Shown in pieces: positions 46,427 to 57,393 of a stretch of 64,000 bases of DNA; within the stretch, counting starts at the first letter, position 1; each line of letters opens with the position of its first letter. The position numbers and the translations under genes are program-made. This stretch comes from Neolentinus lepideus HHB14362 ss-1 (Eukaryota > Basidiomycota > Agaricomycetes > Gloeophyllales > Gloeophyllaceae), in the NCBI GenBank assembly GCA_001632425.1, contig KV425610.1, forward strand, positions 7,487 to 71,486, read 5' to 3'. Below the pieces are notes generated by a model. It was given only the letters and a program-made list of their open reading frames with translations. It made no database searches and had not been told where the DNA came from.

Positions 46427-48110
46427 CGTCGCATGCCTTTGAGTTTGTCAAGTAGTGAAAGTGGCGGACTTGTCCGGGGCGTCAGTTTATTGCCTCCGAC
46501 CTAGTGCTTTGTGTGGCTTCGCTCCTGACGCAGGGTTCAACAATATCGGTCAATATTCCAGACGTCGCCTTAGAGGAATTCTCGTCATATTGACCGGACG
46601 GTCAGACGAGCGTTATGCACAAGTCTGGGTACGACGTACGATCTCATCGCAAGGCGTTGCTGACAACTTGAATATCTCGCAGAAACTAAAAGACCAGGCA
46701 AGCACACTATAACTGTCCATATGTTTATGGATGCGATACAATTGCCATACACGAACTGAACACGGTGTATCACCCTTGGTTACATCTACATACCACGACA
46801 ATAGGTGCCTCATGCCCTACTGCGGTCATGCTTGTCCATGTCGCCTCGGCAATGGTCAGACAGGATTACACGATCTGTCAACTAATCGCTTGCGCTCATG
46901 TCTTGTAACTCGCACGGCCGGTGGATGTAGAGTGGCAGAAGCTTACAGTCGAGTACTGCTGGCTTGCAGCTGCCGAGGCATGGATACACTTGAAGGTTCG
47001 AATGCTCAGCATGAATCAAAAATAGATGATACTCGCATGACGCTAGCCATGGCTTTGCGACGCCAGAAGCCTGTCCTCCTGCCACATAGATCCCCACCTT
47101 CGGCATCGAACCAAAGGTATGCTACGTGGACAGTGCCACACATGCATCTTATTTTTTTTAAGACTCCCCTTAGATGTGACACGGTTCAGTACTAGTCCTT
47201 CTTTAGCTCACTGTCAAAGTGTTCGTGAGGACAGATGATCAACAATGAGGCAAGCGCAGTCCTGGACGTATGATTTGAACAAATCGCCTTTATAATCTGT
47301 TAAGTCGCATGTGCTATTAATATTGCTCTGTTACATCAAGAGAGCCACGCGACTTCATGATACAAATGATACAATACCGGTGCCATTTCAAAGTCAAGGG
47401 CAGACAGTCAGATTCAGTGGCTGACACTGCTATGATGTTAGGTCTCCTGTCGATGATACAAAGGAAAGACAAAAGCAGAACATAAGAGTGGTATTTCTCA
47501 GGTGTGGGGTAGTGCAGTTGTTTTGTGGCAGAGCAAACACGTGGACGTCCACGCGTCCACATCACGTGCCTAATTGAGGTTTATTTTCAAAGTACCAAAA
47601 TAGGAGAGTTTATTGTAGACAGATCATCATGATTATCTTCGGCTGCTTGGTGTTAGATATCGGGCCCAAATCAACCTCGCAGAACAATACGCGCCCATTC
47701 ACAGTTGTCCTCGCAACCAACTTGTTTTTGAATGTCTGTCATGACTGTCAGGGTGCCACCGCAGTGCAGACGGTCAGAAACTTCAAATTCCATTCCAGCG
47801 CAACCACGTCTCAAAACGCAGCAATGCACAAGACAAATCAGGACCTCGTTGAAATTCTCTCATTGTTCCATTTCCGGGAACTCACTATATATACCCGAAA
47901 CTCCAACATTGTCCGATAATTCTACCTCTTCCTCTCCTCTTCCACGTCGCCTCACCTCCGAGCAGCGCTCACCACTCTCCTTCCCCTCTGTCCTTTTACG
48001 ACACTTGCTTTTCTGATTGCGCACTGCTCAGCCGGGTTATTCTTTACTGATTTCTTCGCACATTCTTTGACGACTGAAGAGAACTTTCAAAACGAACGGA
48101 CTAGTCTACC
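46427..48110. other. Intergenic; promoter of the secreted protein at its end
   Basis: No gene recognised. ORFs at 46731-47195 and 47317-47565 lack motifs. CACGTGGACGTCCACGCG at 47538-47555 holds an E-box (CACGTG) overlapping a perfect 12-bp palindrome (GTGGACGTCCAC). Confidence 0.5.
47887..47893 (+). promoter_or_regulatory. Putative TATA box of the secreted-protein gene
   Basis: TATATAT lies 218 bp upstream of the ATG at 48111. It is followed by a pyrimidine-rich leader (CTCCTCTTCC and similar), as in strongly expressed fungal genes. Confidence 0.4.
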
Positions 48111-49645
48111 ATGGTCAAATTTACCGCTTTTGCTACTATCCTCGCTCTCTCCGTTGCCTCTACCCATGCGCTGCCGTTCACGAAGCGCATCGCTCAGGTC
48201 ATCGCCGATTCCACCACGAAATGGGAGGCGGCTTGTGTACGTCTATCAGTTCATCAGTTATATTTTCTTTCTTACATTCGATATCTATAGGACGCAGCCG
48301 GCGGTGGTCAGCAATGCAATCCGACCGCCGTCAACGCCTTCGGCACCCTCCTCGCTGCCGCGGGCCCTTGTGACCAGCAGAACGCAGCTGACACAATGGT
48401 CGATCTCGCCAAGCAGCTCAACCAGGGCGACAACTCGGACATGATCAAGTTTGCGCAGATTTTTGCGCAACAACCGAGGAACTCCGTATGTATCTCTTCC
48501 AAATTTCCTGCAATTCATTCAACCCTAACTAACGATCGTCGTATTACAGCCCAACTCCCTCTCCGTCCCCTACTGCCAACAAGCCCCGAAGAACCCCGAG
48601 CTTAATGGGCTCTTCCAGTGCCAATACAAGGGCGACAACCCCACTACTTTCGTCGGCAACATCCAGGTCGGGGGCAACGGCACTATCCCCTTCGGCAAAA
48701 CGTCTGCGGTCTCGCCGCCTGGTTCGTGCCCTGCCAATACGGCAGGCCCGATTGCGGATGGGACTCAGTTGACGGATATCACTTCGGACCCGGGTGTTGC
48801 CTCGACGGGGAGCGGGAACTCCTCGGGTACGGCCGCGGCCAGTGTTACTGCAGCTGCCTCCAGCGCCGCGGTCTCTCCCTCTGCCATAGCTTCCGCCACC
48901 CAGTCTGCAGGCTCTTCCGAGCCCACCGACGAATGCACCGCAGGCGACGACGACTGCTGCGAGGAGGATGGGGACGGCGATGAGACCGATTCAGCCTCGC
49001 TCACCGTCGCTGCCACTAAAACTGGTGCTGCATCTGCCACTGCTGCTGCTTCCCAAACTGCAGCTCTCAGTGCCTTCCCCGCTGCCGCTTCTGCCTCAGC
49101 TCTCGGTGCCTCCTTGAGCGCTGCTGCGGCTGCTACCGGCGCTGCTCTCAGCTCCGCGGCAGCAGCCTCGGGTGCCGCTCTCAGTTCCGCGGCACTTGCG
49201 TCGGGTGCTGCCCTCAGTTCTGCTGCTGCCGCTACTGCAGCTTCGCTCAGTTCGGCCGCCGTTGCACAGGCCACAGGCGGCGCAACAAGCGGCTTCGCGC
49301 TCTCAAACGGCCAAGCTGCCCAGAAACTAAACGCGCAGTTCGGTACGCTCACCGCGAGCTCGAGTTGTACTGGTATGTTACCCCTTTCCGCCCTCGCAGA
49401 GTCCAACTGAGTGACCTCTGTTATTCGTAGATGGCGAGAACGCGTGTGTGGGATCCTCCTTTGCGATGTGCGTGAACGGCGCGTACGTATTGATGGAGTG
49501 CAACACGGGCGCGGGCCTGACGTGTGCGGCGCTTCCGCTGGTGAACAGCCCTGGAACGAGTGTGACGTGCACGACGCAGGCGGATGCGGTCGCACGCATT
49601 GCGAGGACGGGGGCCACCGGGGGGCTTACTGGGTCTGGCAACTAA
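48111..49645 (+). CDS. Secreted Ala/Ser-rich protein with Cys-rich C-terminal module
   Basis: Four exons. A signal peptide (MVKFTAFATILALSVASTHA) is followed by LPFTKR, a likely Kex2 cleavage site. An N-terminal Cys-containing domain (WEAACDAAGGGQQCNPTAVN, NAFGTLLAAAGPCDQQ, SVPYCQQAP) precedes an acidic CTAGDDDCCEEDGDGDE stretch. Next comes a long Ala/Ser region with five consecutive 11-residue units of GAALSSAAAAS type. The C-terminal module reads CTDGENACVGSSFAMCVNG, YVLMECNTGAGLTCAALP and GTSVTCTTQADAVARI. This resembles the chitin- or carbohydrate-binding-like Cys module seen at the end of many secreted fungal proteins (CBM19-like); the name is tentative. It is likely extracellular or wall-associated. 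The N-terminal domain is not one I can name. Confidence 0.82.
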
Positions 49646-50354
49646 ATCCACCCGTCCTAGATCGGGCTGGTGGTAGTTGATACCCGCGTTGGTTGAGCCC
49701 GTGGGTGGACCGAAGAAAAGGTTTGGATGACTTGATGTCATTGATGTTTACGAGGGGTGTATGTATGATACAGCTGTCCAGGGTCTTTCTTTCTGTATCG
49801 ATAGTTACCGTTCTTTATGCTGTACTGCGTACGTTCTCGGTGGACGCGGGTGCGTCCGGTGAATCCAAGCGATTTACACCATAGTCCTGGGGTGGACAAT
49901 GTGTTAGGGTGATATACGCGATCAGTGGAGGTAAGCCGATTATTTATTACTATATGCTTCTTTGAGCTGGGTGGTCTGGTTCACAGTGGCAATTCCTACC
50001 TTCCAACGGGAATGTAGTCGGACCCGGCCAGCATTATGACCATGGAAACATGATCCGGTAAGCCAGTCGTAGCTTTCGACGAGCACTGCTATTGACTGCT
50101 GAGAAGCGACTATCATAATCTGAACGATTCCAAGTTAAAATAGTACGAGCAATTCCATCATGTAGAACTATGTCGAGAAACGGGGTACTGGACCGGACCT
50201 TGCTCCTGGTCAGTTTGAAAGGACGAATCTTTCCTCTCGCCACTATTTTAACTCCTGATGCTTCTTCCTATACCCTAATCCAGGCCTTCTACATCATTCC
50301 GGACTTAGCAGTCCTTTTCAGTCTTAGCGTGACTCTTTAAGGTGCCTGATTGTG
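49646..50354. other. Intergenic, nothing recognised
   Basis: 3' flank of the secreted-protein gene. It ends where the dispersed repeat begins. Confidence 0.5.
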
Positions 50355-50715
50355 TCTTGAAGCAGGCATCCTAAGACTGACAAAGACTGCCCGGATCTCA
50401 TTTCCCTGATGCTATGCGACAGCTTTCTTCGCCCTGAGCCGACACCAATACTCGCGACCTACGGAGTGCTCCGCAACACGGGCTTCGAATGACTGGACAA
50501 CACCGTACCGGACGGTTGGATAGAAAGTGTAGGTCACGATTCCACGCGTAGACGGGGAGATACCGAGCAAACCAAGCCGTACCTCCTCAAACCTTATCAG
50601 GCGGATTCAGGAAAAGAGAGGGTGCCAAGGGGAGGCGGGTAGAACACTTGTCTTGAATGATTTGAGGATGTGCGGTTCTTGTATCTGAATCTCTTTAGGT
50701 CGTAAATTATATTCA
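50355..50715. repeat. Dispersed repeat, copy A (copy B 59045-59395)
   Basis: Shares long blocks with copy B in the same orientation and order: GACGGGGAGAT, GCCAAGGGGAGGCGGGTAGA and GGTTCTTGTATCTGAATCTC. Overall identity looks like roughly three quarters. The minus strand of both copies can be read as YKNRTSSNHS / YKNSISSNNS followed by YPPPLG, but no known protein matches. It abuts the P450 relic at 50720. Confidence 0.75.
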
Positions 50716-50719
50716 CTAT

Positions 50720-51480
50720 ACATTGCTCTGGTGGGTCGGTGTCTCGGCTAAAGGCTACACCAAGCTCATAAGAATCATGGATGACAACATACAAATGCTG
50801 CCTGCAGAGCTCTAATTTTCTCTTCCAGCCGACCAGAGGAAACCAAGAAGGAACGCATTCCCCTGCAAGTATTTGATTAGACACTTCGGGCTGAAGTTTT
50901 GTCAGACATATGAATAGGTTGCACCCCATGGCACGATTACTTCCATGAAATCATTTACGGCCACCGCAGCCAGCTAGCCATCTATTGTTCCATCCGGAAG
51001 AGCAAATGTCATGCGTCACTTCTAATACCACTGCGCCGACCATCAAATACTTAGTGGAAATCACGACGCTGTCTGCGCCAGAAGTCGCCATAATTCAGGG
51101 CTGCCGTCATATTTAAGAAGCCCATGCTGATACTATCACTGGCAAATCAAGTTCTTGATAGCTGAGTAAACTCACAACTCGTTGATCACCACACTCCATG
51201 GGCGATCTGAATACTTAGCAGACTTTCTGTCAAACAAGTCCTCTACAGCTTGAGGTGAATAAAGGGTTCTTCGCATCAAGCGCATTAACTAGACATCACC
51301 AGAATAAAGCGTACCGTATTTCTTAGCCCGTTATCCAGGGATGGACAGTTGGAATATCTGGCACTGTAGGAGCCGCCACGCTCGCCGCCCCGGAGGCAGT
51401 GGTAACTGTCTACGTCTTTGTCGTACCCAGCTCAGGATCTTCAACCATTGAGGGCTACTGCTAGAATAAAGTCATAGTCC
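50720..51480 (-). pseudogene. Cytochrome P450 pseudogene (N-terminal to mid part)
   Basis: Read on the minus strand from 51480 down, it shows the proline hinge (LPLPPGRRAW) and KKYGTLYSGDV. Next come QAVEDLFDRKSAKYSDRP and WSVVINEL with a splice-like GTGAGT. The C-helix follows, NYGDFWRRQRRDF, ending in a stop, and last ECVPSWFPLVGWKRK. The order is that of a basidiomycete P450. Several in-frame stops and frameshifts separate the pieces, and sequence past the helix C/G region is missing, including the heme Cys loop. The mid part is related to the plus-strand relic at 795-1080. Confidence 0.8.
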
Positions 51481-52160
51481 ATCCTGGCGTTCGTTACACT
51501 GATCGGCTGTTGATAATGCGCGCGTCTATATGTATGCGCGGAATGGGGCGATTTATTTGGTGGGGATTAAGCTCCAGCTACGATAGATTGAGAGCAGCCA
51601 AGGCTTCGACATGTCATATCACTAGTCTGCAAAAACGAGGGGATGCCGGGCCTCCGAAGAAGGTGGTGTTTGCGAAGTCTGCTTTGGCATAAATGCATCA
51701 ATCCTCCAATTCAGATCGTTCGAATGCCGGGTCCTAGATGATATTCCTAGCACTTCACCTTGTCCCTTGAAGGTAGGCTCGTAACCACCCTCTCGTAGCA
51801 GATTGAGGGCAGAATCTCGACTGCGCTGGAGGTGGATGGTCACGAGCCTACCTTGAAGGAGAGAAGTGACTTCTGAACAAGTGGCATAAAGGAGGTTTAG
51901 TTTACTTCGCAAGCGGTGGTCCCCACCTCTCGATGTGGTTGAATCAACGTGTCCTTGCTTGGATTTATTTGTGGCATCCAGCGGTTCGGTGACATGTAAC
52001 GATCACGTGAGGGAGGTGTTCGACTCGCGAGCACTGTCGCCTCCTTTCATCGTCGCCGTCGCTGTCTACATCGTCGCCGTCTGCTACAACTCGAGGTCGC
52101 TGGACGACTACCGCGGTATATGTGGACGTTGCCAGCTCCTTGTTTGCCATTACTATTATA
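51481..52160. other. Intergenic; upstream region of the Axl2-like gene
   Basis: No gene is supported. The frame of the next gene is open upstream to 52122 but contains no ATG before 52161. Confidence 0.45.
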
Positions 52161-55130
52161 ATGTTCGTCGTTCTTTACCTCTTATTTGCCTCCTCTTTCT
52201 CGGCATATGCTGCTGTATCTGTCTCCATTCCTTTGGCAGATCAGCTGCCCCTCATCGCCCGGATCGGTTCTCCCTACACTTGGTCATTCTCTCCTCACAC
52301 TTTTGTATCCTCAAAGAACTCGACTATCACCTTGGTCGGAGTGTCTCTCCCGAGCTGGCTGTCGTTGGACCCCGGTACCAGGACATTTCATGGATCTCCA
52401 AGTGCAGACGACGAAGGAACGTCGGAGGTATCTATCAAGGCTACTGAAGACGGTTCTGGCGATACGACATCCTCTAGGTTCACGCTCTGTGTAACGTCTT
52501 CCTTGCCTCCGGTACTGAAGAACCCTATCGAGGCTCAGATCCACCCACTGAATCCGTCCTTGTCTTCGGTTTTCTTCCCGTCGCAGGGGTCTGCACTGAT
52601 CTCTTCCCATCCTGCCCTACGGATTCCGGAGGGATGGTCGTTTTCTATCGGCTTTGTGTACGATACCTTTAATTACGACGGAGATGTGTATTACGCCGGT
52701 CGTCAGCTTGATGGCTCTCCTTTACCTTCGTGGCTGCGCTTCAACCCGAGAGAGATCACGTTCAACGGCGTTACCCCTGATTCTCCCAAGAACGCCACTC
52801 AACTCATCTCTCTTGCTCTCCATGGGTCCGATCAAGAAGGTTACTCCGCTGGCTATCAACAGTTTGATATCTATATCTCGTCCTATGAGCTGTCTCTTGC
52901 TACGTCAAGCCTACCCACGATCAATATCACAGCTTTGGCGCCCTTTAGCGTGGACTTCTCTTCGCCGGCGGATTTTACTGGTGTCAACATTGACGGAAAT
53001 TCTATACAGCCCTCAGACGTGATGAATCTTGCTATAGACGTTACTCAGTACTCCTCATGGCTTCATTACGACGAGAACACTCGAACTCTGAGCGGACAGC
53101 CTCCAGACGAATACGGCGGGTCGGGACCAGACGCAGTCTTACCTGTGCAATTGTCAACCTTCTTCAACCAGACACTGTACACAAATGTCTCGCTCGCCGT
53201 TGTTCCGTCCTTCTTTTCTACCTCCGTCCTTCCGCCTCTTTTCGTCCAGCCAGGCACGCCATTCACTTTTGATCTGGTGCAGTACTTCTCCAATGACACG
53301 ACTGTCGGTACTCAGGGCAGCAGCGACGTCGACCTGTCTGCATCCTTTGACCCTCCAGACGCTGATAACTTCTTGGGCTTCGACGAAGACAAAGTGCAGC
53401 TCACTGGTACTCTCCCCAAGGACGTGCTCGACGCAGACTACAACCAGATTGCGGTCGTGTTCACTGCGTATTCGCATGTTACCCACTCGACGTCACACGC
53501 GGCGATGAACGTGTCGTGGACCCCGGACGGATATAACAAGGAGCACGCGAGGCCGACACCGGGACTGTCAAACGCGGCGCATGCAAAGCTTATGCTCGCC
53601 CTGGAGATCACGTTTGGCATTATCGGCGGGATCGTCATGGTGGGCGTCATTCTTGCTGGCTTGAGGCAATGCTCGAAGGTGGAAGATACGGCGCTCACAG
53701 GAGAAGAGGCCGCCCGTGCTCTATCGGAGAAGGACAAACAGTGGTATGGGATCGACGTCGAGGAGGGAAGTGACGAAGGCTACGGCTGGACGGACGGGAA
53801 GCACTTTGATACTGCCAGCCGAACTGCGGTCCCGGTGGACATTGCTTTACCAGAGCAGGAACGCACGGCGTCTGCACCCATCAGGGGAGGTGGGTATGGC
53901 AGTCTCGGGCGCACTGTGCACCGCGCAATGTCAAGACTTGGTTCGCCCGCTGCTTCCGGCATTCTATCGCCGAACTGGAGTTCAAGGAGTAATGTCATGC
54001 GCAAGGATGAGTTCTTGTCGAAAATCCGCGCGACGGTACGGCAAGTTAGCGATAAGTACCTACGCGGCTGGGAGTCTGGTAACACTGGTGGACGGCCAAC
54101 CATTTCGAAGCCCACATTGATTTCTGCGCCGCCAGGTGTTGGTCTCCCTAGTGTGAACGAACCGTTTGACAAGGCGAACATTGGAATCGTAGGATACCTC
54201 CGCAACTCGGTCATGTCTCTCGGGCGATCGCCGTCCTCTTCGACTAATGCTACTGGTGAACGTTCCATACCTCGCCGCCGCGCAGACTTTGCACCTCCTG
54301 GGCGAGAAAATACAGGTGGTATCAAGGTTCCTCAGAAAACTCACGGCCGGCAGTCGAGGAAGGCCGTCAGGCCCCTGCATAGGCAAAGCAACTCGCTCGA
54401 GTCTGTGGCGTCTTATGAGGGCGAGGCGGTGGTGCAGACAGCGACGAGGGCGATGAGTGTACGGAGTGCGAGGAGTATCAGCGGAATTTCGCACTACTCC
54501 CACCAAGAAGGCAGTCCTGCCATCTCTGCGCGCCCGCGCCTGGTTCCGTTTACTAGTGCAGCGAGGGTGCCGGTGCCGACGCTGCCCATCCTCAGTCCGA
54601 ACTCCACTGCGGCGAAGACAGTGACCAAAGTCACGACTCACTCGCCGAAGCGCGTGGCCAGTCAGAAGGCGGACGTGCTGATCTCCCCTGGGGATAGCGG
54701 CGATGATTTGGAGATTGGCGTGCAGTATGTCAAGGCACTCGGCGAGGAGACGAGTATAAGGGATTCCCTGGGCACAGGCGGTGCCAAGTCGGTATTCTCG
54801 CTTGAGTCATCGGAGCAGGGACATAAAGACATGGTCCAGCGCATCCTTTTACGTTGTGGAGAGTCCTTCCGCTTCGTCATTCCTATCACGGCGTCGTATT
54901 CTGGTGGTAAGATCGTGGCGAGGATGAGAGATGGAACCGGGAACGCTGCGCCTGCGTTCTTGCGTTATACGTTGAAGGCGAATGGAATGGGCAAGGGCAA
55001 GGAGGCGGTTGAGTTCTGGGGCACGCCCGGTGTGGATGACCTCGGGGAATTTGCCGTCGGGCTTTATGTTGGCTCGGGTCAAGGCGAGTGCGTTGGGCGC
55101 GTGGATGTTGAGATTGTCAGACGCAGCTGA
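52161..55130 (+). CDS. Axl2-like cadherin-type bud-site/polarity membrane protein
   Basis: Intronless, 989 residues. Signal peptide MFVVLYLLFASSFSAYAA. The ectodomain carries dystroglycan/cadherin-like (CADG) repeats, each marked by a Trp-Leu motif: PSWLSLDPGTRTFHGSP, PSWLRFNPREITFNGVTP, SSWLHYDENTRTLSGQPP, and FLGFDEDKVQLTGTLP in the fourth. Several N-glycosylation sequons are visible (NSTI, NATQ, NQTL, NVSL, NDTT). A single membrane helix (LALEITFGIIGGIVMVGVIL) lies near residues 474-500. The cytosolic half, about 490 residues, is Ser/Arg-rich and ends with a folded-looking region (FRFVIPITASYSGGKIVARM). In yeast, Axl2 marks axial bud sites and interacts with septins. The equivalent role in hyphal or septal growth here is inference. 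I chose the ATG at 52161 because it opens the signal peptide. Confidence 0.85.
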   Translation: MFVVLYLLFASSFSAYAAVSVSIPLADQLPLIARIGSPYTWSFSPHTFVSSKNSTITLVGVSLPSWLSLDPGTRTFHGSPSADDEGTSEVSIKATEDGSGDTTSSRFTLCVTSSLPPVLKNPIEAQIHPLNPSLSSVFFPSQGSALISSHPALRIPEGWSFSIGFVYDTFNYDGDVYYAGRQLDGSPLPSWLRFNPREITFNGVTPDSPKNATQLISLALHGSDQEGYSAGYQQFDIYISSYELSLATSSLPTINITALAPFSVDFSSPADFTGVNIDGNSIQPSDVMNLAIDVTQYSSWLHYDENTRTLSGQPPDEYGGSGPDAVLPVQLSTFFNQTLYTNVSLAVVPSFFSTSVLPPLFVQPGTPFTFDLVQYFSNDTTVGTQGSSDVDLSASFDPPDADNFLGFDEDKVQLTGTLPKDVLDADYNQIAVVFTAYSHVTHSTSHAAMNVSWTPDGYNKEHARPTPGLSNAAHAKLMLALEITFGIIGGIVMVGVILAGLRQCSKVEDTALTGEEAARALSEKDKQWYGIDVEEGSDEGYGWTDGKHFDTASRTAVPVDIALPEQERTASAPIRGGGYGSLGRTVHRAMSRLGSPAASGILSPNWSSRSNVMRKDEFLSKIRATVRQVSDKYLRGWESGNTGGRPTISKPTLISAPPGVGLPSVNEPFDKANIGIVGYLRNSVMSLGRSPSSSTNATGERSIPRRRADFAPPGRENTGGIKVPQKTHGRQSRKAVRPLHRQSNSLESVASYEGEAVVQTATRAMSVRSARSISGISHYSHQEGSPAISARPRLVPFTSAARVPVPTLPILSPNSTAAKTVTKVTTHSPKRVASQKADVLISPGDSGDDLEIGVQYVKALGEETSIRDSLGTGGAKSVFSLESSEQGHKDMVQRILLRCGESFRFVIPITASYSGGKIVARMRDGTGNAAPAFLRYTLKANGMGKGKEAVEFWGTPGVDDLGEFAVGLYVGSGQGECVGRVDVEIVRRS

Positions 55131-55622
55131 GTGGCGTAAAATGGGATAACCTTGGTTCGGATAAGCATGTATTGATGATACCGCATTTGTAGCGCTAGTT
55201 TTCACAGATGTTAGTTGTGTATCCACACATGTAGTATACTCACTCTCCTTACTATACCCTAATGTCACATCTTCATAATCTTGATCTGAGACGAACGACA
55301 TCGGGTTCGCTGTCTCCTTCCAGCCCTTGATACTTCCTATACAGTGATCTGGTATGACATGAAACCTCGAGGGTGAACCGGTGATGTTCCGTCCTTGGCA
55401 GGCTACCTGCGGACAATTCTGACAGCACCTGTCTGCGGGTGTGCCTACTTCTACTTTTCCCATACCCAATTGAACCTGATGATACGGGGTAGCATGCTAC
55501 CGTTGATGAGAAGTACTGTCGAATATAATACATCAATGATATAATACAAGCAGCGCAATACTGAAAACAAAGTCGTAATAAACAAGAAGAAAAACCCAAG
55601 TCCTGCATGGTAAGTCGATCCA
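55131..55622. other. Convergent 3' intergenic region
   Basis: 492 bp between two genes that converge. No ORF with support; probably 3' untranslated regions. Confidence 0.5.
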
Positions 55623-57323
55623 CTATCCCGACTTCGGGCTCACCCCTCTGGGAGTCGAACTCCCGCTCCTCATCCGCTGCGTCGGACTCGTCGGTACCGC
55701 CATAGGCTGAGGCGGTAGTCCAGCAACCAGATACACCGGCATTGCAGGCTGCAGCGCCTGCACGGGCGATGCGGAACCGTGCCCTTGCTGCTGCTGACCC
55801 TCCTGCGCACCCTCAGCTGGCCTCATCGTCGGCGACATAGGCCCAGGAACCAAGTACATTGCTTGCGGCGGCGACGGCGAGAACGTATAGCCATACGGAT
55901 ATGATATCTGAGCATGGTGATGTGGATCCATGAACGCCAGGTGTGAATGCGAGGGCGAGGTGATGCCGGGCATAGGCGGGACAGGACTTGTTGTGCGCGA
56001 GAAGGAGTACGAGCCCGAGGCATACGAACGCGTATGTCCGGTGTACGAGCGCGGCGGGCGGCGCGGACGACGAGTAGGGTTGCTCTGCGACGCCGTACCC
56101 GAGCGCTGCGTCCGCGAGCGGTGTGGCTGATGATGTGAATGCTCCCTATGGTGCGTATCGACCGTTTCATCAAACGTTGTCCTTGTCGTGCGCGTCGTGC
56201 GGCGCGACTGCAGGGGGATATCCCGCTCCCCGCTGAGTAAATCAACGTCCTTGTGTTTGCTCGTGTACCACGTCTTGTTCTGTTCACGCTCACGGTAGCG
56301 AGGGTAAAGATATCGGCTGCGTGGGTTCTCGCCTGGGAAATAGTCGACGGCGACGCGCCCTGTTGACGGGGCAACCCAAGGTAGTCCACTAAGCCCCTTG
56401 AGGAGGCGGTGGGCGCGAGTGAGATACGAGGTGATCGAGGGAGCCGTGGGTGTGTGTGGTGGCGTCGGCATCTTGTCGTAGTCTGACGTCGGACGGAGGT
56501 TAGGACTGGCGAGGTCGAGGGGAGGCGCGGGCGCGTTCGTGACGATACCACTCGGGCCAGGCACAGGGTCTTGGTGGACTACTGTCGATGACACGTCGCC
56601 GTTGACATGGGCGATCGCATCCTCGGGTCGCCTCTGCGAGTGGTGAGATGAATGCTTCGACAACGCTGGTGTGTGCGCACGGTGCTCGATGGGCACGTCT
56701 ATGCTTTGAGCATAACTCATCTGCGAGCTGGGATCAAATTGAGGTGCACTGAACCCTGGATACTCTATGACAGGAGGCCGGCGACTCCTCAAGACCGCTC
56801 TCGGGAGCTTCTTCAAGCCTGCGAAGAAGCCCCCCACGAAGCGCCCCTTACCAGCTTTAGCTTGCGCGTCCGGCGGCAGGCCCGCAGCATCTCCCACCTC
56901 ATCCACCTCTTCAATTCCTTGCTCTCCCATCATGTCCGGTTCGGCGTCCATGTACTCAAACTCGGGCTCTCCAGCCTCAGATCGCCCGCGAGTCCTAGTA
57001 GTCATCGCAGGAGACGGCGCCCGAACAGCATCTGGCGGGGGCGAATACTGCTGCTGTCCGTTGTGATCCCAACTCGCAAAATCGTTCTGAGTGTCACGCG
57101 ACGTAGGGCCAGGAGAAGGAACACGGTAAGGAGTCGGAGGTGCCGGATATTCGGGGTACGGAACCCATGTCCCATTGCTCGCGTAGCTTGCTTGCGTACG
57201 TCGCGAATGCTTGGAAGGTCTGTGGCGGTAGAAGCTATCTGAGGCGGCATAGCTGTCGGCTTGACGGGGGTAAGCAGGTTCCAGGCGGGTGTCCAGATTG
57301 CGGGAATCGATAAAGTCGGACAT
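55623..57323 (-). CDS. Large Pro/Ser/Arg-rich protein, unknown function
   Basis: Single open frame of 566 residues from ATG 57323 (MSDFIDSRNLDTRLEPAYPR). The frame is open further upstream to 57503, but a TATA element at 57385-57393 places the transcription start below those codons. Mostly low complexity: PYPEYPAPPTPYRVPSPGPT, an acidic patch (EFEYMDAEPDMMGEQGIEEV), then a more ordered basic stretch (GRFVGGFFAGLKKLPRAVLR). A central segment (SITSYLTRAHRLLKGLSGLP, then WVAPSTGRVAVDYFPGENPR) looks conserved in style. His/Arg-rich and Tyr-rich tails follow, ending STPRGVSPKSG. The KKLPRAVLRSRRPP stretch could be a nuclear or membrane-binding signal. I recognise no named domain. Confidence 0.75.
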   Translation of the reverse strand: MSDFIDSRNLDTRLEPAYPRQADSYAASDSFYRHRPSKHSRRTQASYASNGTWVPYPEYPAPPTPYRVPSPGPTSRDTQNDFASWDHNGQQQYSPPPDAVRAPSPAMTTRTRGRSEAGEPEFEYMDAEPDMMGEQGIEEVDEVGDAAGLPPDAQAKAGKGRFVGGFFAGLKKLPRAVLRSRRPPVIEYPGFSAPQFDPSSQMSYAQSIDVPIEHRAHTPALSKHSSHHSQRRPEDAIAHVNGDVSSTVVHQDPVPGPSGIVTNAPAPPLDLASPNLRPTSDYDKMPTPPHTPTAPSITSYLTRAHRLLKGLSGLPWVAPSTGRVAVDYFPGENPRSRYLYPRYREREQNKTWYTSKHKDVDLLSGERDIPLQSRRTTRTTRTTFDETVDTHHREHSHHQPHRSRTQRSGTASQSNPTRRPRRPPRSYTGHTRSYASGSYSFSRTTSPVPPMPGITSPSHSHLAFMDPHHHAQISYPYGYTFSPSPPQAMYLVPGPMSPTMRPAEGAQEGQQQQGHGSASPVQALQPAMPVYLVAGLPPQPMAVPTSPTQRMRSGSSTPRGVSPKSG

Positions 57324-57384
57324 GAGAAGGAGCGTACAGCAATTGTAGAGCCAGTCTACGAGGAGACAAAGGCGGGCTGACTGG

Positions 57385-57393
57385 CTTATAAGC
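57385..57393 (-). promoter_or_regulatory. TATA box of the Pro/Ser/Arg-rich gene
   Basis: The minus strand reads CTTATAAGC, about 65 bp upstream of the ATG at 57323. It lies inside the 416-bp divergent promoter shared with the PX-domain gene that starts at 57740. Confidence 0.5.
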
